Source: Cuneatibacter caecimuris
Lineage (GTDB): Bacteria; Bacillota; Clostridia; Lachnospirales; Lachnospiraceae
Reading direction: 5' to 3'
Assembly: GCF_004216775.1 (NCBI RefSeq)
Contig: NZ_SGXF01000009.1
Location: 1-64,000, forward strand
DNA length: 64,000 nucleotides
Below, piece after piece: positions 50,782 through 59,093 of the stretch (positions are counted from its first letter, which is position 1; each line of letters opens with the position of its first letter). Below the pieces are notes generated by a model. The model saw only the letters and a list, made by a program, of their open reading frames with translations, did not search any database and was not told the origin of the DNA. The translations under genes and the position numbers were made by a program.

Positions 50782-52638
50782 ATGGGAAAGATCATTGGTA
50801 TTGACTTGGGTACAACAAATTCCTGCGTAGCGGTTATGGAAGGCGGCAAGCCGGTGGTAATCGCAAATACAGAAGGCGCAAGGACAACACCGTCTGTTGT
50901 GGCATTTTCCAAGACTGGTGAACGTCTGGTCGGCGAACCCGCAAAGCGTCAGGCAGTGACCAATGCAGATAAAACAGTTTCATCCATTAAGCGCCATATC
51001 GGCAGCGATTATAAGGTGGAAATCGACAGTAAGAAGTATTCTCCCCAGGAGATTTCCGCGATGATCCTTCAGAAGCTGAAGGCGGACGCAGAGGCTTATT
51101 TAGGGGAGAAGGTGACAGAGGCTGTGATTACAGTTCCGGCATACTTCAACGACGCACAGCGCCAGGCGACCAAGGACGCGGGCAAGATCGCGGGCCTGGA
51201 TGTAAAGCGTATTATTAACGAACCTACAGCGGCAGCTCTGGCTTATGGACTGGATAATGAGAAAGAGCAGAAGATCATGGTATATGATCTGGGCGGCGGC
51301 ACATTTGATGTGTCCATCATTGAAATCGGCGACGGCGTAATCGAAGTGCTTTCCACCAACGGAGATACCCACCTGGGCGGCGATGATTTTGACAGCCGCG
51401 TTACCCAGTGGATGGTAGATGAATTCAAGAAAACAGAAGGCGTTGATCTGTCCGGAGACAAGATGGCCATGCAGAGGCTGAAAGAGGCGGCTGAGAAGGC
51501 AAAGAAAGAGCTGTCCAGCGCTACGACAACAAATATCAACCTGCCCTTTATCACAGCTACGGCAGAAGGCCCCAAGCATCTGGATATGAATCTGACCAGG
51601 GCGAAGTTTGACGAACTGACCAGAGATCTGATCGAGCGTACCGCTATCCCGGTACAGAATGCACTGAGAGATGCAGGAATTACAGCATCTGAACTGGGCA
51701 AGGTGCTGCTGGTGGGCGGTTCCACCCGTATGCTTTCCGCGCAGGATAAAGTAAAACAGCTGACAGGCCAGGAGCCTTCCAAGAGCCTGAACCCTGACGA
51801 GTGTGTGGCGATCGGCGCGGCTGTCCAGGGCGGCAAGCTGGCAGGCGACGCAGGCGCAGGCGATATCCTGCTGCTGGATGTAACCCCGCTGTCTCTGTCC
51901 ATTGAGACCATGGGCGGCATCGCTACCAGACTGATTGAAAGAAATACAACCATTCCTACCAAGAAGAGCCAGATCTTCTCCACTGCTGCCGATAACCAGA
52001 CTGCTGTGGATATCAATGTGGTGCAGGGTGAGAGACAGTTTGCGAGAGATAACAAGAGCCTGGGCCAGTTCCGTCTGGACGGTATTCCGCCTGCAAGGCG
52101 CGGTGTTCCTCAGATCGAGGTGACATTTGATATCGACGCAAATGGTATTGTGAATGTTTCCGCAAAAGATCTGGGAACCGGCAAGGAACAGCATATTACC
52201 ATCACATCCGGCTCAAATATGTCTGATTCAGACATCGAGCGGGCGGTGAAGGAAGCAGCGGAATATGAAGCGCAGGACAAGAAGCGCAAAGAAGCGATTG
52301 ACGCCCGCAACGAAGCGGATTCCATGGTATTCCAGACCGAAAAGGCAATGGAAGAAGCCGGCGATAAGCTGGATGCTGCGGATAAAGCAGCGGTGGAAGC
52401 GGACCTGAACGCGCTGAAAGAACTGATTGGAAAGACCAATCCTGAAAATATGAGCGATGCAGAAGTCGCTGAGATAAAGGAAAAGAAGGAAACCCTGATG
52501 AACAGCGCCCAGAAACTGTTCGCTAAGATGTATGAACAGACACAGGGTCAGGCAGGCCCGGGCCCCGACGCAAATGCGGGCGCAGGCGGCAGCTATCAGT
52601 CTGATGATGTTGTGGACGGCGATTACAAAGAGGTTTAA
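50782..52638 (+). CDS. dnaK: Chaperone protein DnaK (Hsp70)
   Basis: The main Hsp70 chaperone, 618 residues. ATPase domain motifs: [17 protein letters not shown] at 5, [20 protein letters not shown], and [15 protein letters not shown]; the linker ([14 protein letters not shown]) and substrate domain follow, with the Gly-rich tail ending [10 protein letters not shown]. It lacks the 24-residue insertion of Gram-negative DnaK, as expected for Firmicutes. ATG 50782 follows AGGAGGAC; an ORF extension to 50734 has no ribosome site. Confidence 0.99.
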   Translation: MGKIIGIDLGTTNSCVAVMEGGKPVVIANTEGARTTPSVVAFSKTGERLVGEPAKRQAVTNADKTVSSIKRHIGSDYKVEIDSKKYSPQEISAMILQKLKADAEAYLGEKVTEAVITVPAYFNDAQRQATKDAGKIAGLDVKRIINEPTAAALAYGLDNEKEQKIMVYDLGGGTFDVSIIEIGDGVIEVLSTNGDTHLGGDDFDSRVTQWMVDEFKKTEGVDLSGDKMAMQRLKEAAEKAKKELSSATTTNINLPFITATAEGPKHLDMNLTRAKFDELTRDLIERTAIPVQNALRDAGITASELGKVLLVGGSTRMLSAQDKVKQLTGQEPSKSLNPDECVAIGAAVQGGKLAGDAGAGDILLLDVTPLSLSIETMGGIATRLIERNTTIPTKKSQIFSTAADNQTAVDINVVQGERQFARDNKSLGQFRLDGIPPARRGVPQIEVTFDIDANGIVNVSAKDLGTGKEQHITITSGSNMSDSDIERAVKEAAEYEAQDKKRKEAIDARNEADSMVFQTEKAMEEAGDKLDAADKAAVEADLNALKELIGKTNPENMSDAEVAEIKEKKETLMNSAQKLFAKMYEQTQGQAGPGPDANAGAGGSYQSDDVVDGDYKEV

Positions 52639-52663
52639 TATTCAAAGCATAGTTTCTGAATCC

Positions 52664-52702
52664 GCATACTCCAGGGGCGTGAAAACGCTCCGGGAGTATT
52701 GC
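52664..52702 (+). other. Stable hairpin between dnaK and dnaJ
   Basis: ATACTCC/GGAGTAT outer stem (52666-52672 with 52693-52699) and an inner GGGGCGT-GAAA-ACGCTCC part with a GNRA loop. No T run follows, so it is more likely an mRNA stability or processing element than a terminator. Confidence 0.5.
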
Positions 52703-52766
52703 CATGCTGTTGTAAAAAGAGGCGTCGCGGGAACTTGCTTGAAAGAACAGACAGGAAGGGGTATCC

Positions 52767-53900
52767 ATGGCAGATAAAAGAGATTATTATGAGGTGCTGG
52801 GTGTGCCGAAAAATGCCACCGACGCCGATCTGAAAAAAGCATACAGACAGCTGGCGAAGAAGTACCATCCCGATGCAAACCCGGGGGATGCAGTGGCTGC
52901 GGAAAAATTTAAAGAGGCCTCAGAAGCCTATAGCGTGCTCAGCGACCCGCAGAAGCGCCAGCAGTATGACCAGTTCGGACATGCGGCCTTTGACGGCGCG
53001 GCCGGCGGAGCCGGAGGGTTTGGCGGCTTTGATTTCAGCGGCGCAGATATGGGGGACATATTCGGCGATATATTCGGCGATTTCTTTGGCGGAGGCGGCC
53101 GCGGCCGCAGGAACAATGGTCCTATGAAGGGCGCAAACCTGCGGGCCAGTGTGCGGATTACATTTGAAGAAGCTGTTTTTGGCACAGAAAAAGAGCTGGA
53201 GCTGAACCTGAAGGACACTTGCGAGCAATGCCACGGCACCGGCGCAAAACCGGGGACTTCTCCGGTGACCTGTACCAAGTGCGGCGGAAAAGGCCAGGTT
53301 ACTTATACGCAGCAGTCTATTTTTGGTATGGTTCGAAATGTACAGACCTGCCCGGACTGCAATGGTACAGGAACCATCATTAAAGAGAAATGTTCTCATT
53401 GTTATGGAACAGGCTATACCCAGGCAAAAAAGAAGATTCAGGTTTCTGTTCCGGCGGGCATCGACAATGGGCAGAGCATCCGCATCCGCGGCAAGGGCGA
53501 ACCTGGAGTGAACGGAGGAGAAAGGGGAGACCTTTTGGTTGAAGTGATGGTGTCCCAGCATCCGATTTTCAAACGTCAGGAATACAATATCTTCTCCACA
53601 GTGCCGATTTCTTTTGCACAGGCGGCTTTGGGCGGTCCTCTGAGAATTCAGACAGTGGACGGAGAAGTGGAATACGATATCAAGCCTGGAACGCAGACAG
53701 ACACCAAGGTCCGGCTGAAGGGGAAAGGCGTGCCTTCTCTCAGAAACAGGCAGGTCCGGGGTGACCACTATGTGACGCTGGTGGTACAGGTACCGACCAG
53801 GATGAACGAAGAGCAGAAGGAGGCGCTCCGCTGCTATGCGGAAGCCATGGGCGAAAAGAGCGCAGAAGAGCCTAAGAAAAAAAGAGGTTTTTTCAAATAA
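52767..53900 (+). CDS. dnaJ: Chaperone protein DnaJ (Hsp40)
   Basis: Co-chaperone that stimulates DnaK. The 377-residue protein has the J domain with HPD in [10 protein letters not shown], a Gly/Phe-rich stretch, four zinc-binding CxxCxGxG repeats ([32 protein letters not shown]), and the C-terminal substrate domain. Full-length type I DnaJ. Last gene of the heat-shock operon, ended by a terminator at 53919. Confidence 0.99.
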   Translation: MADKRDYYEVLGVPKNATDADLKKAYRQLAKKYHPDANPGDAVAAEKFKEASEAYSVLSDPQKRQQYDQFGHAAFDGAAGGAGGFGGFDFSGADMGDIFGDIFGDFFGGGGRGRRNNGPMKGANLRASVRITFEEAVFGTEKELELNLKDTCEQCHGTGAKPGTSPVTCTKCGGKGQVTYTQQSIFGMVRNVQTCPDCNGTGTIIKEKCSHCYGTGYTQAKKKIQVSVPAGIDNGQSIRIRGKGEPGVNGGERGDLLVEVMVSQHPIFKRQEYNIFSTVPISFAQAALGGPLRIQTVDGEVEYDIKPGTQTDTKVRLKGKGVPSLRNRQVRGDHYVTLVVQVPTRMNEEQKEALRCYAEAMGEKSAEEPKKKRGFFK

Positions 53901-53918
53901 GTAATATGCAGGAAATGT

Positions 53919-53956
53919 AAGCGGCAGCGTAGCCAGTGTGGCGGCTGCCGCTTTTT
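53919..53956 (+). terminator. Terminator of the heat-shock operon
   Basis: Stem AAGCGGCAGC/GCTGCCGCTT (53919-53928 with 53944-53953), a 15-nt loop, then TTTTT. Confidence 0.85.
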
Positions 53957-53957
53957 A

Positions 53958-54120
53958 TTGCATAGGAAACTGTGTTCCCCATGCAACAAAACCCTCCGGG
54001 GTATCGCACTGCGATGTGAGGAATCACGTCGCTAAAGCAACACGCCATAGGCGGGGAATCCCACGAGCGAGATTTTTTCACATAGGAAACAGCATTCCCC
54101 CTGCAGCAAAACCCTCCAGA
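53958..54120 (+). repeat. Intergenic repeat R1, copy F (one unit plus a partial second)
   Basis: 53958-54075 is a full but decaying unit (TTGCATAGGAA / TTCCCCATGCAA, CCCTCCGGGG, GTCGCTAAAGCAAC, and a weak last stem AATCCCAC/GCGAGATT). 54079-54120 repeats the head (CACATAGGAAACAGCATTCC then CCCTGCAGC, AAAACCCTCC). It directly follows the dnaJ terminator. Confidence 0.8.
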
Positions 54121-54131
54121 GGAAGAACAGC

Positions 54132-54160
54132 TTGACAGCCCGAATGTTTTTATTTATAGT
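54132..54160 (+). promoter_or_regulatory. Promoter of the glycosyltransferase operon
   Basis: TTGACA (54132-54137), 17 bp, TATAGT (54155-54160), 39 bp before ATG 54200. Confidence 0.7.
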
Positions 54161-54199
54161 AGAGATATTGAAATTTTGGAAAAAGAGGCAGACAGAATA

Positions 54200-54997
54200 A
54201 TGACAGATAAAACAAATCAGCATACATTTGTGATCTGCGCTTATCAGGAGAGCGAGTACCTGGAGGAATGTATCAGGTCTTTGAAAAATCAGACAGTGCG
54301 CAGCAAAATACTGCTCGCAACTTCCACGCCGAATCCAATGATTGAAGGTCTGGCGGAAAAATATCATATTCCGGTGGCAGTAAATAAAGGGGAGCATGGG
54401 ATTGTGCAGGACTGGAATTTCGCATACAGCCAGGTCAGTACACCATATGTGACGATCGCGCATCAGGATGATATTTATATGAAAAAGTATGCGGAAACTG
54501 TACTGGCCGCAATGGAAAGGTCAAAGCTCCCGCTGATCGCGTTTTGTGATTACTGCGAACTGCGGGATGGGAAATTTGTATTAAAAAATACACTGCTCCG
54601 GGTGAAGCGATTAATGCTGTCGCCGCTGCGGCTGAAAGCCTTTCAGAACCGCATCTGGGTCAGGCGCAGAGTCCTCTCTATGGGATCATGCATCTGTTGT
54701 CCATCTGTCACATTTGCCAGAGAAAACCTGCCGGAGGTCATATTCACCACAGGTTTCCGCAGCAATGAGGATTGGGAGGCATGGGAAAGAATATCCAGGC
54801 GGAAGGGACAATTTGTATACATTCCCCAGGCGCTGATGGCCCATAGAATTCATTCCGGTTCTGAAACTTCCAATATCATTCAGGATAACCAGCGTTCAGA
54901 GGAGGACTATCAGATGTTCCGGAAATTCTGGCCCGGTCCTGTAGCGAAACTGATTACAAAAATTTATTCAACCAGTGAAAAGAGCAATGAACTATGA
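54200..54997 (+). CDS. Family 2 glycosyltransferase
   Basis: A 265-residue GT-A enzyme: TFVICAYQESEYLEECIRSL at the start, an acidic DDI metal-binding motif in IAHQDDIYMKKY (about 95), and EDWEAWERISRRKG later, as in GT2 enzymes that extend cell-surface sugars. ATG 54200 is used; a TTG at 54176 is possible. It overlaps the next glycosyltransferase by 4 bp. Donor and acceptor unknown. Confidence 0.85.
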   Translation: MTDKTNQHTFVICAYQESEYLEECIRSLKNQTVRSKILLATSTPNPMIEGLAEKYHIPVAVNKGEHGIVQDWNFAYSQVSTPYVTIAHQDDIYMKKYAETVLAAMERSKLPLIAFCDYCELRDGKFVLKNTLLRVKRLMLSPLRLKAFQNRIWVRRRVLSMGSCICCPSVTFARENLPEVIFTTGFRSNEDWEAWERISRRKGQFVYIPQALMAHRIHSGSETSNIIQDNQRSEEDYQMFRKFWPGPVAKLITKIYSTSEKSNEL

Positions 54998-55686
54998 GTA
55001 AAAAATCGAATGTACTGATAATTATTCCGGCCTATAATGAAGAAGAAAATATTGTGCGGGTGGTGCGGGGGCTGGAAGAGACCTGCCCGGATTATGATTA
55101 TGTGGTGGTAAACGACGGGTCCTCAGACCATACTGCCCAGCTCTGCCGGGAAAACGGTTTTAGCCTTCTGGATCTTCCGGTGAACCTGGGGTTGACAGGA
55201 GCGATCCAGGCAGGGTTTTTGTATGCCTATCAGCAGGGATATGATGCTGCGCTTCAGTTTGACGCGGATGGGCAGCACCTGGCCCAGTATGTGGACAGCC
55301 TGGTGCAGGAACTGGACAAGGGGCTGGATGTGGTGATCGGTTCCCGGTTTGTGACGCAGAAGAAGAACAAGAGCCTGCGGATGCTGGGAAGCAGCATTAT
55401 TTCAGCCTGCATTTTTCTGGTGTCCCGGGTCAGGATAAAAGACCCCACTTCGGGCATGAGAGTGTTCAGCCGGGCTACTATCGAGAAATTTGTCCATAAC
55501 TTCAATTTTGGACCGGAACCGGATACGATTTCTTATCTGATCAAGACAGGGGCCAGGGTTTCCGAGGTGCAGGTGGAGATGGCGGAGCGGATTGCGGGAG
55601 AGAGCTATCTGAATCCCTGGAAGTCCATGGGATATATGCTGCGAATGGCAATCTCCATTATTTTCATACAGGCATTCCGGAAGTGA
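54994..55686 (+). CDS. Family 2 glycosyltransferase (polyprenyl-phosphate sugar transferase type)
   Basis: A 230-residue GT2 protein of the dolichyl/polyprenyl phosphate glucosyl- or mannosyltransferase type: IIIPAYNEEENIVRVVRGLE, VVVNDGSSDHT, the DXD in QFDADGQH, and GSRFVTQK. It lacks the C-terminal membrane domain of DPM3-like forms except for a short hydrophobic tail (MLRMAISIIFIQ). The 4-bp overlap with the upstream gene and the DUF2304 gene downstream form a recurring surface-polysaccharide trio. Confidence 0.88.
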   Translation: MSKKSNVLIIIPAYNEEENIVRVVRGLEETCPDYDYVVVNDGSSDHTAQLCRENGFSLLDLPVNLGLTGAIQAGFLYAYQQGYDAALQFDADGQHLAQYVDSLVQELDKGLDVVIGSRFVTQKKNKSLRMLGSSIISACIFLVSRVRIKDPTSGMRVFSRATIEKFVHNFNFGPEPDTISYLIKTGARVSEVQVEMAERIAGESYLNPWKSMGYMLRMAISIIFIQAFRK

Positions 55687-55705
55687 AAAAAGAGAGGAAA
55701 AACAA

Positions 55706-56080
55706 ATGAGTGTAGTGCTGAGAATCATCTTAATTTTAGGTTCTGTTGCTTTCGCAGGGTATGTGTTGGGTAAGATCAGACATTCCAAGATGCGTATTGA
55801 AGATTCCATTTTCTGGATTCTGTTTTCTCTGATTATCTTCTGCTTCGGACTTTTCCCAGGGCTGCCCACGCTCTGCGCCGAGCTCATCGGCATTCAGTCG
55901 CCGGTAAACTTCGTATACCTGTTTATTCTGCTGCTGATTATTGTGAAATGCCTGGGACTGAGCCTGAAACTGTCCAAAACAGAAGCGACTTTGTTCCGGC
56001 TGGTACAGAAAGAAGCGATAGACGAGGCGGTAAAAGAACAGGAGAAGATGGGGAAAGAACACAAAGAGGATGATATTTAA
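55706..56080 (+). CDS. DUF2304 family membrane protein
   Basis: A 124-residue protein with three hydrophobic segments (about 4-22, 35-53, 66-86) and a charged C-terminal coiled-coil-like tail. It matches the DUF2304 family, almost always next to a GT2 gene as here. A role in holding or regulating the glycosyltransferase at the membrane is inferred from this neighbourhood. Confidence 0.85.
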   Translation: MSVVLRIILILGSVAFAGYVLGKIRHSKMRIEDSIFWILFSLIIFCFGLFPGLPTLCAELIGIQSPVNFVYLFILLLIIVKCLGLSLKLSKTEATLFRLVQKEAIDEAVKEQEKMGKEHKEDDI

Positions 56081-56368
56081 ATTTTTTACAATTTAAAAAT
56101 AGAGGCGAATACAGTCAAATCATTTTACCGTGGTATTTTTGACTACCTTACTGAAAACGATATTGGATTTGAACAACTGATTCCATTTAAAACTGGAAGT
56201 AAACGATATTTACAAAATAAAGACGGTAAACATATCAATGGAAAAGCATTTTTTGCTCCTATAATTTTTGATGGATATTACATTGAAACTCATAAAAGCA
56301 AAAATGGAGCTAAGTCTGATATGATTAAATTTCTTAAAGAATTAAATTTAGAAGTAGAATCTTGTTGA
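56081..56368 (+). pseudogene. AT-rich 5'-truncated gene fragment
   Basis: An open frame of about 95 codons directly after the DUF2304 stop, in the same frame, with no ATG, GTG or TTG near its start. It reads KSFYRGIFDYLTENDIGF, then LIPFKTGSKRYLQNKDG, FFAPIIFDGYYIETHK and KFLKELNLEVES. Composition is clearly more AT-rich than the neighbours. It looks like the C-terminal remnant of a foreign gene; I do not recognise the family. Confidence 0.45.
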
Positions 56369-56470
56369 ATGAGAAAACCTATATTTAAGCCACTTTACGG
56401 CGATATCTGTTAACCTTTATCAGGACATATAAGACGTTTGCTCCGACTCCCAGAATAAAAATGATACAAA
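56369..56470 (-). other. Gap with a possible small membrane-protein remnant
   Basis: On the minus strand a frame from a GTG at 56504 to a stop at 56385 reads 39 residues with one hydrophobic stretch (LFCIIFILGVGANVLYVLI) and a basic end. It lacks a ribosome site and may be the tail of a lost membrane protein. Nothing else was seen in 56369-56470. Confidence 0.25.
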
Positions 56471-56524
56471 AAAGCTGCCGCGGGAACGATTGAAAAATCT
56501 TCACAAAGCAGCTTTCTTTTTCAC
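56471..56524 (+). terminator. Intrinsic terminator of the glycosyltransferase region
   Basis: Stem AAAGCTGC/GCAGCTTT (56471-56478 with 56508-56515), followed by CTTTTTC. The loop is long (29 nt). Confidence 0.55.
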
Positions 56525-56584
56525 CCAATTACGATTTTGCACTTCTGCTTTTGCGCTGCAAAAAAACAAGAAACTCTCCCAAAC

Positions 56585-56712
56585 AGCCAGGCCAGAAAGC
56601 CCCAGGCAGAGAGACGGCAGAAAAAACGGAGGAGGCTATTTGCCGTAAGGCATCGAGCCTCCGGAGTTTTCTCTGCCGTCTCCCCGCGACTCCCTTCAGA
56701 GCCAATATGCAG
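56585..56712 (+). repeat. Structured intergenic repeat R2, copy 2
   Basis: Outer stem GAGACGGCAG-AAAAAAC (56611-56627) with GTTTTCTCTGCCGTCTC (56666-56682), one mismatch. Middle stem GGAGGCT (56631-56637) with AGCCTCC (56656-56662). Apex GCC-GTAA-GGC (56642-56651). Compared with copy 1 at 10401 both stems have changed bases on both arms yet still pair. It ends just past the lspA-like stop codon. Confidence 0.8.
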
Positions 56713-56718
56713 TAAAAA

Positions 56719-57183
56719 TCACTTCCCCTTCTTTCCATTCCGGAATTCCGTAATAAACAACAAAAAAGTACCAGCAAATATGCAGAGGTCAGACAAGTTA
56801 AACACGATCTTTTTCAGCTTTTTCCAACAGACAGTCAAATAATCCACCACATAACCCTGGCGCCAGCGGTCATACACATTGCTGGCGGCTCCCCCCAGCA
56901 GAAGGGCTGCGCCCAGCCGGCGGGCTTTTCCCACTTTTTTCCTGAAAAGAGTGGGAAAATAAAAAATCAGGGATATCATAAAAATAATTCCGGAGATCCA
57001 GGCAGGAAGTTCCGGATTCTCATCTAAATGGTTCATAACAAGTCCATAATTCCTGGCGGTCTGTACCCGCACCCGTCCGTGAAACAATTCCTTCGGCCCG
57101 CTTTTTTTCCAGGGCCGGTCCAACGCGCTTTTGATGAAAAGCTCCCCAACAAAAATAGAAACTGCAATAATCAGAAATCCCAT
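56719..57183 (-). CDS. Signal peptidase II (LspA)-like membrane protein
   Basis: A 154-residue membrane protein with four hydrophobic segments. GGAASNVYDRWRQGYVVDYL and FNLSDLCIFAG match the two LspA motifs that hold the catalytic aspartates (GGxxGNxxDR ... VVDF and FNxAD). The motif near the start of the enzyme (NxGaaF) is here ARNYGLVMN, so this is a divergent member, possibly a second LspA with a narrow role. LspA removes signal peptides from lipoproteins at the outer membrane face. ATG 57183 has AGGAGG 6 bases upstream; an ATG at 57204 does not. Confidence 0.8.
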   Translation of the reverse strand: MGFLIIAVSIFVGELFIKSALDRPWKKSGPKELFHGRVRVQTARNYGLVMNHLDENPELPAWISGIIFMISLIFYFPTLFRKKVGKARRLGAALLLGGAASNVYDRWRQGYVVDYLTVCWKKLKKIVFNLSDLCIFAGTFLLFITEFRNGKKGK

Positions 57184-57299
57184 ATGAAACCTCCTGTTCC
57201 GCAACCAAGTATTAAGATTAATTTTATCACAATATTTACGGAATATCCACCATATACAAAAGAAGTTTGGGGAAATGTTTTAAGGCACATTTATTTTAG

Positions 57300-57328
57300 G
57301 TGACAATCCCTGAGAAATATATTATAAT
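57300..57328 (+). promoter_or_regulatory. Promoter of the PspA-SPFH genes
   Basis: GTGACA (57300-57305), 17 bp, TATAAT (57323-57328), 52 bp before the pspA-like start. Confidence 0.55.
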
Positions 57329-57380
57329 AGACGAAACATGAAGTTGACCATCAACCCACAATTAAAGGAGGATATTTCAA

Positions 57381-58064
57381 ATGGGAATAATTCAGAGATT
57401 TGCGGACATTATGTCAGCTAATATTAACGCGCTGCTGGACCGTGCGGAGGACCCGGCAAAAATGATCGACCAGTATCTGCGCAACCTGGAATCCGATCTG
57501 GGCAAAGTGAAAGCTGAAACTGCTTCCGTGATGGCGGATGCGACCAGAGCCAAGAGAGAGCTGGACGAATGTTCTGCTGAAGTGGCCAAGATGCAGAGCT
57601 ATGCGGAAAAGGCGATTGTAGCCGGGAATGAAGCTGATGCGAAACAGTTTTTGATGAAGAAGAACCAGCTGGTTCAGAAACAGGCGGCCTTGCAGCAGGC
57701 CAGCGATATTGCACAGGCCAATGCTGTGAAGATGCGCCAGATGCACGATAAACTGGTAAACGATATCTCTTCATTGAATGCCCGCAGGGATACCATTAAG
57801 GCAAAAGTGGCCGCGGCAAAAGCACAGGAGAAGATCAACCAGATCGGTTCCAGCGTCAGCGGCGCTGCGGACAGTTTGTCAGCTTTCGACAGAATGGAAG
57901 CCAAAGCGGAAAAAATGCTGGATCAGGCCAACGCGATGGCAGAGCTGAATAATTCTTCTTCTGCGGACCCGGTGGAGGATCTGGCAGCGAAATATGACGC
58001 AGCGCCGGATTCTGATGTGGATGCGGAGCTGGCGGCATTGAAGGCTAAGATGGGCCTGCAGTAA
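57381..58064 (+). CDS. PspA/IM30 family envelope-stress protein
   Basis: A 227-residue, almost wholly helical protein: an amphipathic start helix (IIQRFADIMSANINALLDRA), EDPAKMIDQYLRNLESDLGKVK, and long coiled coils, the PspA/IM30/Vipp1 layout (ESCRT-III-like). It binds and shields stressed membrane from the inside. AAAGGAGGA lies ahead of the ATG. The next gene, 15 bp away, encodes an SPFH/zinc-ribbon protein, so the two likely work together at the membrane. Confidence 0.93.
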   Translation: MGIIQRFADIMSANINALLDRAEDPAKMIDQYLRNLESDLGKVKAETASVMADATRAKRELDECSAEVAKMQSYAEKAIVAGNEADAKQFLMKKNQLVQKQAALQQASDIAQANAVKMRQMHDKLVNDISSLNARRDTIKAKVAAAKAQEKINQIGSSVSGAADSLSAFDRMEAKAEKMLDQANAMAELNNSSSADPVEDLAAKYDAAPDSDVDAELAALKAKMGLQ

Positions 58065-58079
58065 TACGGAGGAAGTAAA

Positions 58080-59042
58080 ATGGGATTATTTGGCGGCCAG
58101 CTGTCCAATGTAGTGGAATGGCAGGAACAGCGGGATGACGTGATTTTTTGGAAATGGCATAATGACGAGATCAAGCGGGGCAGCAAGCTGATCATCCGCC
58201 CCGGCCAGGACGCGATCTTCATGTTCAATGGAAAGATCGAAGGCGTATTTACCGATGAAGGCAGTTTTGATATCGAATCGGAAATCGTGCCGTTTTTATC
58301 TACACTGAAAGGGTTTAAATTTGGTTTTAATTCCGGCATGCGGGCAGAGGTCCTGTTTATCAATACAAGAGAGTTTACTGTAAAATGGGGCACGAAAAAT
58401 GCCATCAGCCTTCAGGCTCCGGGACTTCCCGGAGGCATGCCTGTGCGCGCTTTCGGCAACTTTCAGTTCAAGGTAGCAGACTATCAGGCTCTGATCGACA
58501 AGATTGCCGGGATAAAAGATGATTACCGGGTAGCGGATGTGCAGACCCGGGTGCTTTCTGTAGTGGACCAGTTGCTGATGAAGTGGATTTCCCGGGAAGG
58601 AAAGGACATTTTCAACCTGCAGGCAAATGCGGCGGAGATTTCCGGCGGTATCTGTACGGATCTGGATATGCAGATGCAGCTGTTGGGCATTGGGATCACC
58701 GGATTCCAGATCCAGAGCGTTTCCTATCCGGAAGAAGTTCAGGAAATGCAGAAGAAAGCGGCCGCACAGTCCATGATGGGCGATTTGGGCCGGTATCAGC
58801 AGATGGCTATGGCGGATGCGCTGACAAAGCCCGGCGGAAATGCTGCGGGGCAGACTGCGGCGTCCATGGCCGGAATGCAGATGGGCATGATGATGGGGCA
58901 CCAGATGGCGGAACAGATGGCCGGACAGACAAAACAGGGACAGAGCGCCGCCGCCGGAGCAGGGCCGAAATTCTGTCCCAACTGCGGTACGCCTGTAAAC
59001 GGAGCGAAATTCTGTTCCAACTGCGGGCAGAAATTGATTTAA
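58080..59042 (+). CDS. SPFH-domain protein with C-terminal zinc ribbon (YdjI-like)
   Basis: A 320-residue protein resembling Bacillus YdjI ('virion core protein/SPFH'): residues about 1-220 form the SPFH-like domain (VVEWQEQRDDVIFWKWHNDEI, KLIIRPGQDAIFMFNGKIEGVF, then LDMQMQLLGIGITGFQIQSV). A Met/Gln/Ala-rich stretch (about 235-290) follows, then a zinc ribbon with CPNCGTP and CSNCGQKL. In Bacillus the homologue works with PspA and its membrane partners. Function here is probably to bring PspA to the membrane. Confidence 0.88.
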   Translation: MGLFGGQLSNVVEWQEQRDDVIFWKWHNDEIKRGSKLIIRPGQDAIFMFNGKIEGVFTDEGSFDIESEIVPFLSTLKGFKFGFNSGMRAEVLFINTREFTVKWGTKNAISLQAPGLPGGMPVRAFGNFQFKVADYQALIDKIAGIKDDYRVADVQTRVLSVVDQLLMKWISREGKDIFNLQANAAEISGGICTDLDMQMQLLGIGITGFQIQSVSYPEEVQEMQKKAAAQSMMGDLGRYQQMAMADALTKPGGNAAGQTAASMAGMQMGMMMGHQMAEQMAGQTKQGQSAAAGAGPKFCPNCGTPVNGAKFCSNCGQKLI

Positions 59043-59093
59043 GTGTAGCATTGCCGCAGAATGCGGTAAAAGACAGGAAAACAGGAGAGCAGG

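Noticed and set aside
95-54120. R1 copies as a CRISPR array
   Set aside because: Copies are kilobases apart, have internal palindromes and vary; there are no regular spacers or cas genes.
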